This document shows, one piece after another, positions 33,944-44,542 of a stretch of 64,000 nt of DNA; within the stretch, counting starts at the first letter, position 1, and every line of letters starts with the position of its first letter. Below the pieces are notes generated by a model that did not search any database, was not told the origin of the DNA, and was given only the letters and a program-made list of their open reading frames with translations. The position numbers and the translations under genes are program-made. Origin of the DNA: Maledivibacter halophilus (GTDB lineage: Bacteria > Bacillota > Clostridia > Peptostreptococcales > Caminicellaceae). The stretch covers positions 62,001-126,000 of the forward strand of contig NZ_FUZT01000014.1 in NCBI RefSeq assembly GCF_900167445.1, written 5' to 3'.

Positions 33944-33982
33944 AAAACCTGCAATATCCTCTAAAGGTTTATTGCAGGTTTT
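33944..33982. terminator. Terminator of the glucuronide operon
   Basis: AAAACCTGCAATA (33944-33956) pairs with TATTGCAGGTTTT (33970-33982), with T-rich sequence at both ends. It lies about 35 bases past the stop of the mannonate oxidoreductase gene. Confidence 0.85.
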
Positions 33983-34017
33983 TACTATAATATAAACTAT
34001 TTTATTCTAACAAATAT

Positions 34018-34872
34018 TTAGACACCAGAGTAAGCTGAAAAACCACCGTCTACTGGAATTACCGTGCCATTTACAAATCCCGATGAGTTTTTATCTACAA
34101 GCCAAAGTAAAGTTCCTACAAGGTCTTCCGGTTCACCAAATCTATCCATAGGAGTATGACTTAATATTTTTTCTGCCCGGGGCTTAAAGCTTCCATCTTC
34201 ATTTGTAAGAAGCCCTCTATTTTGATTTGTCAGAAAGAATCCCGGTGCAATTGCATTTACTCGAATTTCAACCTTTGACATATGTACAGCAAGCCACTTA
34301 GTAAAATTACTTACTGCAGCCTTAGCACCACTATAGGCAGGTATCTTAGTTAAAGGTACAAAGGAATTCATTGAAGATATGTTAATAACTACAGAATCTT
34401 CTTTTTCTAACATATCCTTTGAAAAAATCTGAGTAGGAATAAGGGTTCCCAGAAAATTTAAATTGAATACAAACTCTATCCCCTTTGGATCTAAATCATA
34501 AAATGTAATTATTTCATCATTTTTTTCTAAATCCTCTATGTTTAAGTACTCCTTGGTAGTTGTACCTTTAGGATGATTCCCTCCAGCACCATTTATGAGT
34601 ATATCACATGTTCCAAGCTTTTCATTCACAATGGCTTTTGCTTTATTTAAGCTTTCTTTATCTAGAACATTTCCCGCTACTCCTATTGCTGTGCCACCAT
34701 CATTATTTATTTCATCTGCAACCCTTTGGGCATTTTCTTTATTAAGATCAAGTACAGCTATCTTTGCTCCACATTTTGACAGAGCCTTTGCAAACACACC
34801 GCATAAAACTCCTCCCCCACCTGTTACTACTACAACTTTTTCTTTTAAATCTATATTAAAGGGTATTTTCAT
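34018..34872 (-). CDS. SDR-family D-mannonate oxidoreductase (fructuronate reductase)
   Basis: A 284-residue short-chain dehydrogenase with the coenzyme motif TGGGGVLCG, the NAG-type motif INGAGGNHPKG and the catalytic Tyr-Lys pair in PAYSGAKAAV. The usual UxuB is a long-chain mannitol-type dehydrogenase and none is present here. This SDR sits directly after uxuA and uxaC, so it is the expected enzyme reducing fructuronate to mannonate. SDRs of this kind beside uxuA are known in Firmicutes. Function is inferred mainly from context. Confidence 0.82.
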   Translation of the reverse strand: MKIPFNIDLKEKVVVVTGGGGVLCGVFAKALSKCGAKIAVLDLNKENAQRVADEINNDGGTAIGVAGNVLDKESLNKAKAIVNEKLGTCDILINGAGGNHPKGTTTKEYLNIEDLEKNDEIITFYDLDPKGIEFVFNLNFLGTLIPTQIFSKDMLEKEDSVVINISSMNSFVPLTKIPAYSGAKAAVSNFTKWLAVHMSKVEIRVNAIAPGFFLTNQNRGLLTNEDGSFKPRAEKILSHTPMDRFGEPEDLVGTLLWLVDKNSSGFVNGTVIPVDGGFSAYSGV

Positions 34873-34883
34873 AAATTATCCTC

Positions 34884-35930
34884 CTAAATTTTATTTTTGC
34901 TTAAAGCTTCCCAAATACCATTTAAATAGGTAGCTCCAAGGGCCCTGTCATAAAGGCCATATCCAGGTCTTCCTGTTTCTCCCCAGATCATTCTTCCATG
35001 ATCTGGCCTTAATGGTCCTTTAAAATCAACATCATGATATGCCTTCATAATTTCATACATATCCAAAGACCCATCATCACTTCTGTGGGAAGCTTCTTCA
35101 AAGGATTTTTCTCCTGTTATCTTTATATTTCTTACATGGGCAAAATGAATTCTTTCTTTTTTCCCAAAATGTCTTATGAGTTCAGGAATATGATTTTTTT
35201 CAGCCACACCCAAAGAACCACTACACAAAGTCAACCCATTATTAGGACTATCAACTAGGTTTATAAACCTCTCAAGATTATCTTTATTTGTTATTATTCT
35301 TGGTAGTCCAAAAATAGACCAAGGTGGATCATCAGGATGTATAGCCATTTTAATATCACTTTCCTCAGCAACAGGAATTATTTCTTTTAAAAAATATTCA
35401 AGATTCTCCCATAATTTCTCCTCAGTAATACTTTGATATTTCTTTAATAAGTCCTCAAGCTCACCTTCCTTATAGCTTGTATCCCAACCTGGAAGCTCTA
35501 AATCGCCAGATAGAGGATTCATTTTTTCAACTGTTTTTTCATCGTATATAAGTGCATTAGAACCATCCTTCAATTCATATTCCAAGGATGATCTTGTCCA
35601 GTCAAATACAGGCATAAAATTATAACATACTACCCCTACACCTGCTCTTCCTAGATTTCTTAAGGTTTCTTTATAATTCTCGATGTATTTATCTCTACTG
35701 GAAAGTCCAAGCTTTATATCTTCGTGTACTGGAACACTTTCTATTACATCAAGTTTTAGGCCCTTGTTTTCTATCTTGTTCTTCAAGTCCATTATCTTAT
35801 CAATTGTCCATGCTTCTCCAACAGGCACATCATAAATAGCTGAAACTATACCAGTAACTCCAGGGATTTGTCTTATTTGATTAAGCGTAACCTTATCATC
35901 ATCCCCATACCATCTCATGGTCATTCTCAT
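34884..35930 (-). CDS. uxuA: Mannonate dehydratase
   Basis: UxuA dehydrates D-mannonate to 2-keto-3-deoxygluconate. The 348-residue product has the UxuA start [21 protein letters not shown] in its typical form ([12 protein letters not shown]), the metal-site segments [10 protein letters not shown] and HFAHVRN, and the C-terminal [12 protein letters not shown]. It is shorter than the E. coli enzyme, as is usual for Gram-positive homologues. It lies 11 bases upstream of the SDR gene. Confidence 0.95.
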   Translation of the reverse strand: MRMTMRWYGDDDKVTLNQIRQIPGVTGIVSAIYDVPVGEAWTIDKIMDLKNKIENKGLKLDVIESVPVHEDIKLGLSSRDKYIENYKETLRNLGRAGVGVVCYNFMPVFDWTRSSLEYELKDGSNALIYDEKTVEKMNPLSGDLELPGWDTSYKEGELEDLLKKYQSITEEKLWENLEYFLKEIIPVAEESDIKMAIHPDDPPWSIFGLPRIITNKDNLERFINLVDSPNNGLTLCSGSLGVAEKNHIPELIRHFGKKERIHFAHVRNIKITGEKSFEEASHRSDDGSLDMYEIMKAYHDVDFKGPLRPDHGRMIWGETGRPGYGLYDRALGATYLNGIWEALSKNKI

Positions 35931-35948
35931 AATATACCTCCTAAATTT

Positions 35949-37352
35949 TTATAACTTTATTTGAAAATAGTTTTTCGCATTATAGTAGCATATATTTTCT
36001 ATAAGACTACCTAAAAACTCTATATCATTTGGAACCTCTCCATTTTCAGCCCACTCTCCAACTATATTGCACAATATTCTTCTAAAATACTCATGCCTTG
36101 TATATGATAAAAAGCTTCTAGAATCGGTGAGCATACCAACAAATCGGCTTAAAAGTCCAAGATTGGCTAAATCTGTAATTTGCCTTATAATTCCCTCTTT
36201 ATGGTCATTAAACCACCAGCTAGTTCCAAATTGTACTTTCGATGGCATTCCTCCCTGAAAATTACCGATCATGGAGCCTATTATATAGTTATAGCTTGGG
36301 TTTAATGCATATAATATTGTCTTGGGAAGTTTATCCTTCTTTTCTAAAGAATCCAATAATCTAGAAAGGGGTCTTGCAATAGAATGATCATTAATAGAAT
36401 CAAAACCGCCATCTCCACCAATTTTTTCAAACATTCTAGTATTATTGTTTCTCATTGTTCCTATATGAAATTGCATAGTCCAATTTAATGAAGCATACAT
36501 CTCTCCTAAATAAATTAGTGTATAGGTCTTATATTTCTCTTCTTCCAAATCACTTATAGATTTATTGTTCAAAGCTTTTTTAAATATTAGATTAATTTCA
36601 TCTATAGCTGCTTCTTCATAAGGAACATAATCCATGCCATGGTCTGATATTCTACACCCATGCTCATGGAAATAATTTATTCTTTCAGCTAATGCATCCA
36701 ATAGATCACTGTAGGTTTCAATGGTTCTATTAGAGGATTTGGATAATTTTTCAATCCATTCTTTAAATCCTTCTTTTCTGATCTCTAAACCTTTATCTGG
36801 TCTAAAGGTTGGTAATACCTTTGCACCAATTTTGCCTTCCTTTTTTATCATTTTATGATATTTTAATGAGTCGATAGGTTCATCTGTAGTTCCAATCATC
36901 TTTACATTGGATCTTTCAATTAAAGCCCTTGCACTAAAGCCATCCTCTTTAAGAATCTCATTACATTTATTCCATATAAAATCTGCAGTATCTTCATTTA
37001 ATACTTCATCTATTCCAAAATATCTCTTAAGCTCTAAATGGGTCCAATGGTACAATGGGTTTCCTATACAATTAGAGATAGTCCTGGCCCATGCCATAAA
37101 CTTTTCATAGTCACTTTTATCACCGGTAATATATTCCTCACCTATACCATTACTTCTCATGGCTCTCCATTTATAATGATCTGCATATAACCAAACCTCT
37201 GTCATATTCTTATACTTTTTATCTTCCCAAATTTCTTTAGGATTCAAATGACAGTGATAGTCATATATAGGCACTTTTTTAGCATACTTATGATATAGTT
37301 TTATTGCTGTATCATTTAAAAGTAAAAAATTATCGTCCATAAATTTTTTCAT
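35949..37352 (-). CDS. uxaC: Glucuronate (uronate) isomerase
   Basis: UxaC converts D-glucuronate to D-fructuronate. The 467-residue product has the metal-binding YDYHCHLNPKEIWED near residue 30 and HLELKRYFGID, with ARPLSRLLDS and SRSFLSYTRHEYFRRILC in the C-terminal half. Its length matches the family. It lies between the GH31 gene and uxuA in the glucuronide operon. Confidence 0.95.
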   Translation of the reverse strand: MKKFMDDNFLLLNDTAIKLYHKYAKKVPIYDYHCHLNPKEIWEDKKYKNMTEVWLYADHYKWRAMRSNGIGEEYITGDKSDYEKFMAWARTISNCIGNPLYHWTHLELKRYFGIDEVLNEDTADFIWNKCNEILKEDGFSARALIERSNVKMIGTTDEPIDSLKYHKMIKKEGKIGAKVLPTFRPDKGLEIRKEGFKEWIEKLSKSSNRTIETYSDLLDALAERINYFHEHGCRISDHGMDYVPYEEAAIDEINLIFKKALNNKSISDLEEEKYKTYTLIYLGEMYASLNWTMQFHIGTMRNNNTRMFEKIGGDGGFDSINDHSIARPLSRLLDSLEKKDKLPKTILYALNPSYNYIIGSMIGNFQGGMPSKVQFGTSWWFNDHKEGIIRQITDLANLGLLSRFVGMLTDSRSFLSYTRHEYFRRILCNIVGEWAENGEVPNDIEFLGSLIENICYYNAKNYFQIKL

Positions 37353-37373
37353 CTAAATCTTCCTCTACAAAAT

Positions 37374-39773
37374 CTAAATATTTATACTATGAATATTATC
37401 CTTATTTTTTTTGAAAATTTCCCCATTTATTGTAAGCCTTCTATTCTCTCCATTTGGAAGATAGAATCTTACTTCATTATAGGGTAGCTTATATTTTCCA
37501 TCTTTACTAATAGTCATATCTATTGACTCTTTATTGGATTTCATATTTATATGAATATTTGTATATATTCCTTTTTTATAATCCATTGTAATTCCATCAT
37601 CTTCATATAATGTATATGTTTTTTCTCCCTGACCTTTATGAGGGAAAAGAATAAATCCTCTTTCATCCTTATCTTTTGTTTCAAATGTTATATCAGCATC
37701 ATTGATTGCTATTATTGAACCACCCTTTATAAGAAGTGGAGTATAATCAAGGGGTGAAGGTATAGTTATCCTTTGACCACCTTCATACCATTTTTCCGTA
37801 TTAAAGTCATACCATCCTTCATCTGTTTTAGGAAGATAAACCTCTCTTTCATACTTTTCTTTTTGGGTCACAGAGGCTATAAGCATACTATCTCCCAGCA
37901 TAAAATCATCATTTTCTTCAAAGGTATTATTATCTTCTTCAAATTCATAAAATGTAGGTCTTATAATAGGTTCATAATGTTTATTTGCCCTATAAAGTAG
38001 GTTGTAAATATATGGAGTAATCTTGGTTCTAAATTTAATAAGCTTTCTTATATATTTTGTTACCTCGGGATACATCCAGGGTTCATTTGCAGTTCCATCA
38101 TCATTCCAAGAATGAATTGTAAATCTAGGATGGAAAATTCCATTTTGAACCCATCTTACAAACATTTCAGGTTCAGGGGCAGGACCTGCAAACCCACCTA
38201 CATCATGGCCAATATTATATACTCCCGATAAACTCAATCCTATACCCATTTTTATATTGTATTTTATTGATTTCCATGATGTTCTATTATCTCCAGACCA
38301 TGTCTGAACATATCTTTGCATACCTGGACAACCAGAACGAGAAATCAAATAGGGTCTTATATTTGGAGCATATTCACTTTGGGCTTCATATGAAGCCTTC
38401 ATCATCAATAATGGCTGAAGTGGTCTTATTTGAGAAATATTTATTTCCTTCCCAAAGCCATTTGCCCTTGCCTTTTTATCCCAAATCTCATATTCGTTAT
38501 TATCATTCCATGTGGAATCTATTCCGTATTTCAATAATTTTTCTGTTACCTGCTTTTTCCACCAATCATAAGCCTTAGGGTTTGTAAAGTCCACATATGA
38601 TCCTAGCTCATCCCAAAACTGAGCTATTTCAGGTTTATCTTCATCCTTTTTTAGTACAAACATATTCTCCCTTTCAAGCTCGTCAAACATAGGATGATCT
38701 ACTAATAATGCAGGTTTTATATTTGCACAAATCTTCAGCCCATTGTCATGAAACTTCTTTGAAAGCTCCTTTGGTGTAGGTACTTTATCATAATTCCAAT
38801 TGAAAACATATCTTTTATCTTCAATAGAAGTGTATCCCGATGACAATTGGAAAGAATCACATGGTATATCATGTTCTTTACAGTCTTTAATAAATTTCTG
38901 CAATTGGTTTTGAGCATCTGGAGCATCAGTATAGCTCATAGTTGATCCAGAATAACCTATACTCCATTTAGGCATAAACATTGTTTTTCCAGTTAACCAT
39001 GAAAATTTCTCAGTTACGTTTTTAATATTTGGACCAAGGATAATATAATAATCTAAATCGCCTTCTTCTCCATTATAATAACGATAATAGCCATGGTAAT
39101 TGTCCAATTCATTCCCCATGTCAAATATTGATGTTGACAAATTGTCGTAAAATAAACCGAAAAATACATTAGTATTTTTATTTCTTGTAATGTAAAAGGG
39201 TATATGCTTATAAAGGGGATCGGTAAATTGTGCATCGTAACCCATAGGGTCAACACTCATCATTCTATATCTTTTTCCGTATCTATTGGTTTCTCCACTT
39301 TTTTCTCCAAGACCAAAATATTCCTCATCTAAATTTCTTTCAAGATAATGATATACACCATCACCAAGGGAATTAGATATATTATATGCCTGGGTCTTTC
39401 TGTCTTTAGCAAATAAAATTTCACTATTATCTAGCTTTGCATACCAGGAAGCCTTCATTCCGTTTAAGTCAAAAACCACCTTAATCTTAGAAGTTTCTAC
39501 TATACAGGCTTCATCTGTGATACAATATTCAAATTTCGGTAAAGAAAATGGAGAAATATCAAGTCTGTCTCTACCTTCTTTTTCTATGTCATCCATCCCT
39601 GGTGCAATCAGCCACGTCCTATCTAGCTTAAGTTCATTTTCAATAAATAATACCCTGATTATATCTTCTTCAAGTACAAAGACCTTTACCATTGTATTAT
39701 CAGTATCCAATTTGAAATCCAACACATTGTTTTCTTCCTTTATAAAACTAAAGGAATATTCTTTTAATATCAT
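37374..39773 (-). CDS. Glycoside hydrolase family 31 enzyme
   Basis: The 799-residue product has the GH31 layout: N-terminal beta-sandwich (to about residue 260), a TIM barrel starting near FMPKWSIGYSGST, and C-terminal beta domains. The nucleophile Asp is in STWNDNNEYEIW, and the acid/base Asp in WSGDNRTSWKS. GH31 includes alpha-glucosidases and alpha-xylosidases; SSGYTS in the barrel does not settle the substrate. In this operon it may trim alpha-linked sugars from glucuronide-containing oligosaccharides. It has no signal peptide, so it acts after uptake. Confidence 0.88.
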   Translation of the reverse strand: MILKEYSFSFIKEENNVLDFKLDTDNTMVKVFVLEEDIIRVLFIENELKLDRTWLIAPGMDDIEKEGRDRLDISPFSLPKFEYCITDEACIVETSKIKVVFDLNGMKASWYAKLDNSEILFAKDRKTQAYNISNSLGDGVYHYLERNLDEEYFGLGEKSGETNRYGKRYRMMSVDPMGYDAQFTDPLYKHIPFYITRNKNTNVFFGLFYDNLSTSIFDMGNELDNYHGYYRYYNGEEGDLDYYIILGPNIKNVTEKFSWLTGKTMFMPKWSIGYSGSTMSYTDAPDAQNQLQKFIKDCKEHDIPCDSFQLSSGYTSIEDKRYVFNWNYDKVPTPKELSKKFHDNGLKICANIKPALLVDHPMFDELERENMFVLKKDEDKPEIAQFWDELGSYVDFTNPKAYDWWKKQVTEKLLKYGIDSTWNDNNEYEIWDKKARANGFGKEINISQIRPLQPLLMMKASYEAQSEYAPNIRPYLISRSGCPGMQRYVQTWSGDNRTSWKSIKYNIKMGIGLSLSGVYNIGHDVGGFAGPAPEPEMFVRWVQNGIFHPRFTIHSWNDDGTANEPWMYPEVTKYIRKLIKFRTKITPYIYNLLYRANKHYEPIIRPTFYEFEEDNNTFEENDDFMLGDSMLIASVTQKEKYEREVYLPKTDEGWYDFNTEKWYEGGQRITIPSPLDYTPLLIKGGSIIAINDADITFETKDKDERGFILFPHKGQGEKTYTLYEDDGITMDYKKGIYTNIHINMKSNKESIDMTISKDGKYKLPYNEVRFYLPNGENRRLTINGEIFKKNKDNIHSINI

Positions 39774-39792
39774 AGTTTAACACTCCTAAATT

Positions 39793-41097
39793 TTATATTA
39801 ATCCAAAAAGCTTTGGCAAAATTAAGCTTAGAGCTGGAACATAAGTTATTAGGAAAAGAACTGCTATCAATGCCACAAAAAACGGAAGTAGAGGTTTTAT
39901 AACTCCTTCTATTGAAACATCTGCAACACTACATCCTACGAATAATACGCTCCCTACCGGCGGTGTCATTATTCCTATACATAGATTAAATACTAGAACA
40001 ATACCAAAATGTACCGGATGAAGTCCAAGTTGGGTGGCTATTGGTAAAAATATCGGTGTAAAAATAAGTACCGCTGGAGTTAAATCCATAAAGGTTCCTA
40101 CTATTAACAAAGTAATATTCATGATAAATAGGATTACTATAGGATTGTCTGAAATTGACATTATTATATTACTTATTGCCTGAGGAATACCTGTATACGC
40201 CATAATCCATGACATTGCCGAAGAAGATGCAACTAAGAACATTATTACGCCCGTTGTTACAGCTGTCTTCATAAGTATTTCCTTCATGGATTGTATAGTT
40301 AGTGATTTATAAATTAGTGATAATATAAGTGTGTATACAACAGCTATAGCCGCTCCTTCTGTGGCTGTAAATATTCCAAATACAATACCACCAATAACTA
40401 TAACAATAAGCAATAAACTTGGTATAGCATCTAAAAACACCTTAATAGCTTCTTTTAATGAAACTTTGTCACAAACTGGGTAATTATTTTTCTTTGCATA
40501 TATATAGGCCACAACCATACATGCTAATCCCATTAAAATCCCCGGTATATAACCTGCTATAAAAAGTGCTGAAATCGAAACTCCTCCTGCAACTAGGGAA
40601 TAAAGGATTAAAACTCCACTTGGTGGTATAAGCATACCAGTGGCACAGGATGCTATATTAACAGCAGCAGAGTAGGATGGTTCGTATCCCTCTTCTTTTT
40701 GAAGTGGAGCCATTGTTCCACCTATTGCTGCAGCTGCTGCAACAGCTGATCCAGAAAGAGAACCAAATAGCATATTCCCAAGAATATTAGCATGGGCCAA
40801 TGCTCCAGGCAATCTTCCTCCAATTGTCTTTGCGAAATTAACAAGTCTTTTAGCAATTCCCCCATTGTTCATAATATTTCCTGAAAGTACAAAAAGGGGT
40901 ACTGCAAGTAGCGAAAAGCTATCTATACCACTTATCATTTTTTGAGCCGCAGTGAAAATTGCTATATCCATTGGCAGTGCAGTAAGAGCAGTAATTACTG
41001 ATGAAACTCCTATGCTTATGGATATAGGAACACCAATTCCCAATTGCACTAAAAAGGTAAAAAATAATATTAGTGCAGCCTTTAAAGCTATTTCCAT
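39793..41097 (-). CDS. dctM: TRAP transporter large permease subunit
   Basis: The 434-residue membrane protein with about 12 helices belongs to the DctM family; landmarks are GIDSFSLLAVPLFVLSGNIM, MLFGSLSGSAVAAAAAIGG and ATEGAAIAVVYTLIL. It forms the transport channel with DctQ (28 bases upstream) and the binding protein encoded at 43511. It is predicted to import glucuronides with sodium. Confidence 0.93.
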   Translation of the reverse strand: MEIALKAALILFFTFLVQLGIGVPISISIGVSSVITALTALPMDIAIFTAAQKMISGIDSFSLLAVPLFVLSGNIMNNGGIAKRLVNFAKTIGGRLPGALAHANILGNMLFGSLSGSAVAAAAAIGGTMAPLQKEEGYEPSYSAAVNIASCATGMLIPPSGVLILYSLVAGGVSISALFIAGYIPGILMGLACMVVAYIYAKKNNYPVCDKVSLKEAIKVFLDAIPSLLLIVIVIGGIVFGIFTATEGAAIAVVYTLILSLIYKSLTIQSMKEILMKTAVTTGVIMFLVASSSAMSWIMAYTGIPQAISNIIMSISDNPIVILFIMNITLLIVGTFMDLTPAVLIFTPIFLPIATQLGLHPVHFGIVLVFNLCIGIMTPPVGSVLFVGCSVADVSIEGVIKPLLPFFVALIAVLFLITYVPALSLILPKLFGLI

Positions 41098-41125
41098 TTC
41101 TTTACACTCCTCTTTCTAAAAGTTT

Positions 41126-41602
41126 TCAGTCTATATTTTCCATTTTTAAGTCTTCTAAAATATTAATAATCTGATAAATAACAATGATAACACCACTTAT
41201 TGGGCCTATCATATATACAAAACCCTTTGGTATTCCCAAAATAGGAGTTTTTATTGTCATAACACCTGAAGCTAAATTATAACCACCCTTTATCAAAACA
41301 AAAAATGCTAAAATCAATACCACTAAATCAATAAAAGTACATATTAATTTCTTTGCAGTTCCCTTTGCGCCTTCCTTTACAAATATAAGGGCCATATGCT
41401 GCCTTGTTCCAAAGGCATAGGCAGCTCCTAAGAATGAAGTCCATATCAATATGAATCTTACTAACTCTTCTGTAAAAATACTTGGATTACTTAAAATATA
41501 TCTAGTAAAAACCTGCCAAACTACCAAAGCAGTCATTACTATTAAGAAAAATGCAGTAACATAAGATAAAACACTATTCATTATCTTCTTAATGAATTCC
41601 AT
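41126..41602 (-). CDS. dctQ: TRAP transporter small permease subunit
   Basis: A 158-residue DctQ-family protein with four membrane helices and the family segment FTEELVRFILIWTSFLGAAY. It lies between uidA and dctM and pairs with dctM. Sequence conservation in this subunit is low, so the call rests on hydropathy, the motif and position. Confidence 0.9.
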   Translation of the reverse strand: MEFIKKIMNSVLSYVTAFFLIVMTALVVWQVFTRYILSNPSIFTEELVRFILIWTSFLGAAYAFGTRQHMALIFVKEGAKGTAKKLICTFIDLVVLILAFFVLIKGGYNLASGVMTIKTPILGIPKGFVYMIGPISGVIIVIYQIINILEDLKMENID

Positions 41603-41642
41603 TTAATTCCCTCCATCATAATAACTTCTTAGAGAAACACTA

Positions 41643-43445
41643 CTATTTGGTAAAATGATTACTTATTTTTTCCCATCTTTCCTTTAAATAATGGGCTGCC
41701 ATTTTAGGCTGTCTTTGCCTTGTGAAAACACCTTTTTTATTTCCATCTATTCTTACAATATCCTGACCCGTCATAAAATCTGCAAAATTCCATACTTGTT
41801 CACCTATTACAAAGGGTAATTTGTCATAAACCCTGTGATATTCCTTTAAGAACTCAACTTGAAACTCTTCACTGAACATTATTGAGGGCTGCTTATGAAG
41901 TCCTGCTATGGTATCACAACCATATTCAGTCATTACAATGGGTTTTCCTTCTTTCTCATGCCAATCCTCAAGCCATTGCAGAAGTCTCTTTGCACCAGAA
42001 GCTATGTCACCTCTTTCAGAATACCATCCGAAGTACAAATTAAGTCCTATTACATCAAAGTATTTAGATACATGACATTTACCGGGCTCAGCAAGCATAA
42101 TATTTACATTCATAAGAGGCCTATCATCTAATTTTCTCGTTTCTTCTACAAGCTCTTTAAAATATTCTCCTGCCCTTGGCTCCATTACAGAAGCTTCGTT
42201 AGCTAAAGACCACATTACAACTGAAGGATGATTTTTATCCCTTGCTATAAGCTCTTTAGTTATTCTTATATGCTCCTTTAAGGTATCACCATTAATTTTA
42301 TCTTCTCTAAATACTCCATCAAGCTCCCCGACTGCTGGAACAGCCTGCCCTAGCATTCCTACTGCTGGAACTTCATCTATAACTACTATTCCATACTTAT
42401 CTGCTAAATCCAATATCTCCTCTGAATATGGATAATGGGATGTTCTAAAGGAGTTGGCATTCGTCCACTTTAATAGATTAAAATCCCTTATATTAACTGC
42501 ATCATCCAAGCCCTTACCTTTAATATCCATATCCTCATGTTTTCCGAACCCTTTGAAATAGAAAGGCTTATTATTAATTAAAAGCTGTCCACTTTCTATT
42601 TTCACTGTTCTTATACCAATATTAAGATTATATGTATCTATTAGCTCATCTTCATTTTTTATATTGGCAACGAATTTGTAAAGATAAGGATTCCCAGGCT
42701 CCCAAAGCTTTACACCATCTACTTGAACTGTGCCTTCTTTTCCCTTTGATTTTCCTTTTAAATTATTCTCCTCATCATAAATCTCAACTTCAATATTATT
42801 ACAATCCTCATTGGTAAAGACTTCATAATTTATATAACCCTTTTCACCTTTAAAATCCGTCGTCTTTACACTTACATCTTCAATATGAACCTTTGGTCTT
42901 GTATATATATAAACTGGTCTATGGATTCCACCATAATTAAAAAAGTCATGCTGCTGCTTTTGTTTTTTAATTTTATTTCCATCTGCATCTTCAAAATAAT
43001 ACACTTCCCCCGGTGGAAATGTTTGCCATGAAAGTTCATTGTTAACGCATATTATTATCCTGTTTTCCTCTCCATATTTTACATAATCTGTTATATCTGC
43101 TTCAAAGGGTAAGAATCCTCCAACATATTCCTTAACCAAGTTACCATTAATCCATATTTTTGAGTTATGGCTGGCACTCCCCACCCTTATAAATATTTTG
43201 TCTTCATTCCAATTATTGGGTACAATAATGTCCTTTTGATACCATACATCTCCAACAATATCCCTCAATCTACCATCGGTAGTTATATCATTATAGCTTG
43301 AAGGCACTGGCATAAAATCATAGTCCTTTAATCCATTTTTAAACCATTCTTCCTTATATCCTTCTTCATTAAAATCTCCTTTAAAATTCCAAATTCCACA
43401 TAAATTAATTAAATTTCTAGTTTGGGTAATTTTAGGATATAACAT
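41643..43445 (-). CDS. uidA: Beta-glucuronidase (GH2)
   Basis: The product is 600 residues from the ATG at 43445, preceded by GAGGAG; the resulting start MLYPKITQTRN aligns with E. coli UidA. The acid/base Glu is in SLANEASVMEP and the nucleophile Glu in VMTEYGCDTIAG. The Asn-Lys pair that recognises the glucuronate carboxylate is present in DGNKKGVFTRQRQPK, which separates true glucuronidases from galactosidases. There is no signal peptide, so glucuronides are imported by the TRAP system and then cut. It feeds glucuronate to UxaC. Confidence 0.95.
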   Translation of the reverse strand: MLYPKITQTRNLINLCGIWNFKGDFNEEGYKEEWFKNGLKDYDFMPVPSSYNDITTDGRLRDIVGDVWYQKDIIVPNNWNEDKIFIRVGSASHNSKIWINGNLVKEYVGGFLPFEADITDYVKYGEENRIIICVNNELSWQTFPPGEVYYFEDADGNKIKKQKQQHDFFNYGGIHRPVYIYTRPKVHIEDVSVKTTDFKGEKGYINYEVFTNEDCNNIEVEIYDEENNLKGKSKGKEGTVQVDGVKLWEPGNPYLYKFVANIKNEDELIDTYNLNIGIRTVKIESGQLLINNKPFYFKGFGKHEDMDIKGKGLDDAVNIRDFNLLKWTNANSFRTSHYPYSEEILDLADKYGIVVIDEVPAVGMLGQAVPAVGELDGVFREDKINGDTLKEHIRITKELIARDKNHPSVVMWSLANEASVMEPRAGEYFKELVEETRKLDDRPLMNVNIMLAEPGKCHVSKYFDVIGLNLYFGWYSERGDIASGAKRLLQWLEDWHEKEGKPIVMTEYGCDTIAGLHKQPSIMFSEEFQVEFLKEYHRVYDKLPFVIGEQVWNFADFMTGQDIVRIDGNKKGVFTRQRQPKMAAHYLKERWEKISNHFTK

Positions 43446-43480
43446 AAATATCACTCCTCTTGTGCAAAATAGTAAAAATT

Positions 43481-43505
43481 AAATCCTAGCTTGACGCTAG
43501 GATTT
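43481..43505 (-). terminator. Hairpin between dctP and uidA
   Basis: AAATCCTAGC (43481-43490) pairs with GCTAGGATTT (43496-43505). On the minus strand it is followed by AATTTTTAC. It lies just past the dctP stop codon, so it probably ends part of the transcripts or protects the dctP message and gives extra binding protein. Confidence 0.7.
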
Positions 43506-43510
43506 TTTTA

Positions 43511-44542
43511 TTATTCTAATTCCTTGAAAGCATCAAGTAATTCTTTAACCTGCGGATAATCTTCTCCATATTGCTTTAACATTGGCTCAACAGCTTTTCT
43601 AAATGGCTCTTTATCAACCTCATGGAACTCAACTCCCATTTCTTCACTGGCTTCCGTTTTTGCTTCTTCTATAGCCTTGTCCCATAATGGTTTGTGATAT
43701 TCAGTTGACTCTACAGCAGCTTCTTTTACTATAGCTTGCTGATCTTCAGAAAGAGACTCCCATACCTTTGAGCTTAGTACTAAAATATCTGGAATCCTTG
43801 TGTGTTCATCATATGAAAAATGCTTTGAAACTTCTCCATGCTTACCATTTGTAAGGGCTGTTTCATTACTTTCGGCTCCATCAATTACTCCAGATTGAAG
43901 TGATGTATAAACTTCTCCGTAGGGCATACCAACAGGTGTTCCTCCTAATGCTTTAACCATATCTGTTTGAGATTGGAAACCCATAACACGAATTTTTACT
44001 CCATTTAAATCCTCAGGAGTCAATATCGGCTTATCAACTGTATAGAATGAACGGGCTCCAGAGTTATAGAATGTAAGTCCAATAAACCCTTTCTCGGCAG
44101 TAGAATTATAAAGATTTTCTACGGCTTTAGATTCCATACTCTTAAAATAATGCTCTTCATCTGCAAAAACATATGGCAATGTAAAAGCATTATATCCTTC
44201 AGAATAAGTAGTAAGTGCTGCTGCTGAAACCTTGGTCATTGCAACTGCACCAGCTTGAAGTTGTTCTAAAACCTGAGATTCAGAACCTAGCTGTCCATTT
44301 GGAAAAATCTGAACCTTTAATGTTCCATTTGATTTTTCTTCAACTAATTTCCCAAATTCACTTAATGCTAAATGTACAGTATGTTTTTCATTTAAGTTGT
44401 GGGCTAATTTTAATGTTTTAGATTCAACTTTTTCAGTTCCTTCACTTGTACCCTGATCTCCTTCATTAACTTCATTACCACCACATGCAACTAAACTTAA
44501 TGCAAGTATAACTACTAAAAATACAGATAAAACTTTTTTCAT
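43511..44542 (-). CDS. dctP: TRAP transporter substrate-binding lipoprotein
   Basis: The 343-residue product begins with a lipoprotein signal peptide and lipobox LVAC (Cys20). The mature DctP domain includes LAHNLNEKHTVHLALSEF, the carboxylate-binding GVKIRVMGFQSQ and GVIDGAESNETA. It is the first gene of the glucuronide operon. Two LacI-type operators and a promoter lie 160-215 bases upstream. The conserved arginine in KIRVM fits binding of an acidic sugar. Confidence 0.93.
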   Translation of the reverse strand: MKKVLSVFLVVILALSLVACGGNEVNEGDQGTSEGTEKVESKTLKLAHNLNEKHTVHLALSEFGKLVEEKSNGTLKVQIFPNGQLGSESQVLEQLQAGAVAMTKVSAAALTTYSEGYNAFTLPYVFADEEHYFKSMESKAVENLYNSTAEKGFIGLTFYNSGARSFYTVDKPILTPEDLNGVKIRVMGFQSQTDMVKALGGTPVGMPYGEVYTSLQSGVIDGAESNETALTNGKHGEVSKHFSYDEHTRIPDILVLSSKVWESLSEDQQAIVKEAAVESTEYHKPLWDKAIEEAKTEASEEMGVEFHEVDKEPFRKAVEPMLKQYGEDYPQVKELLDAFKELE

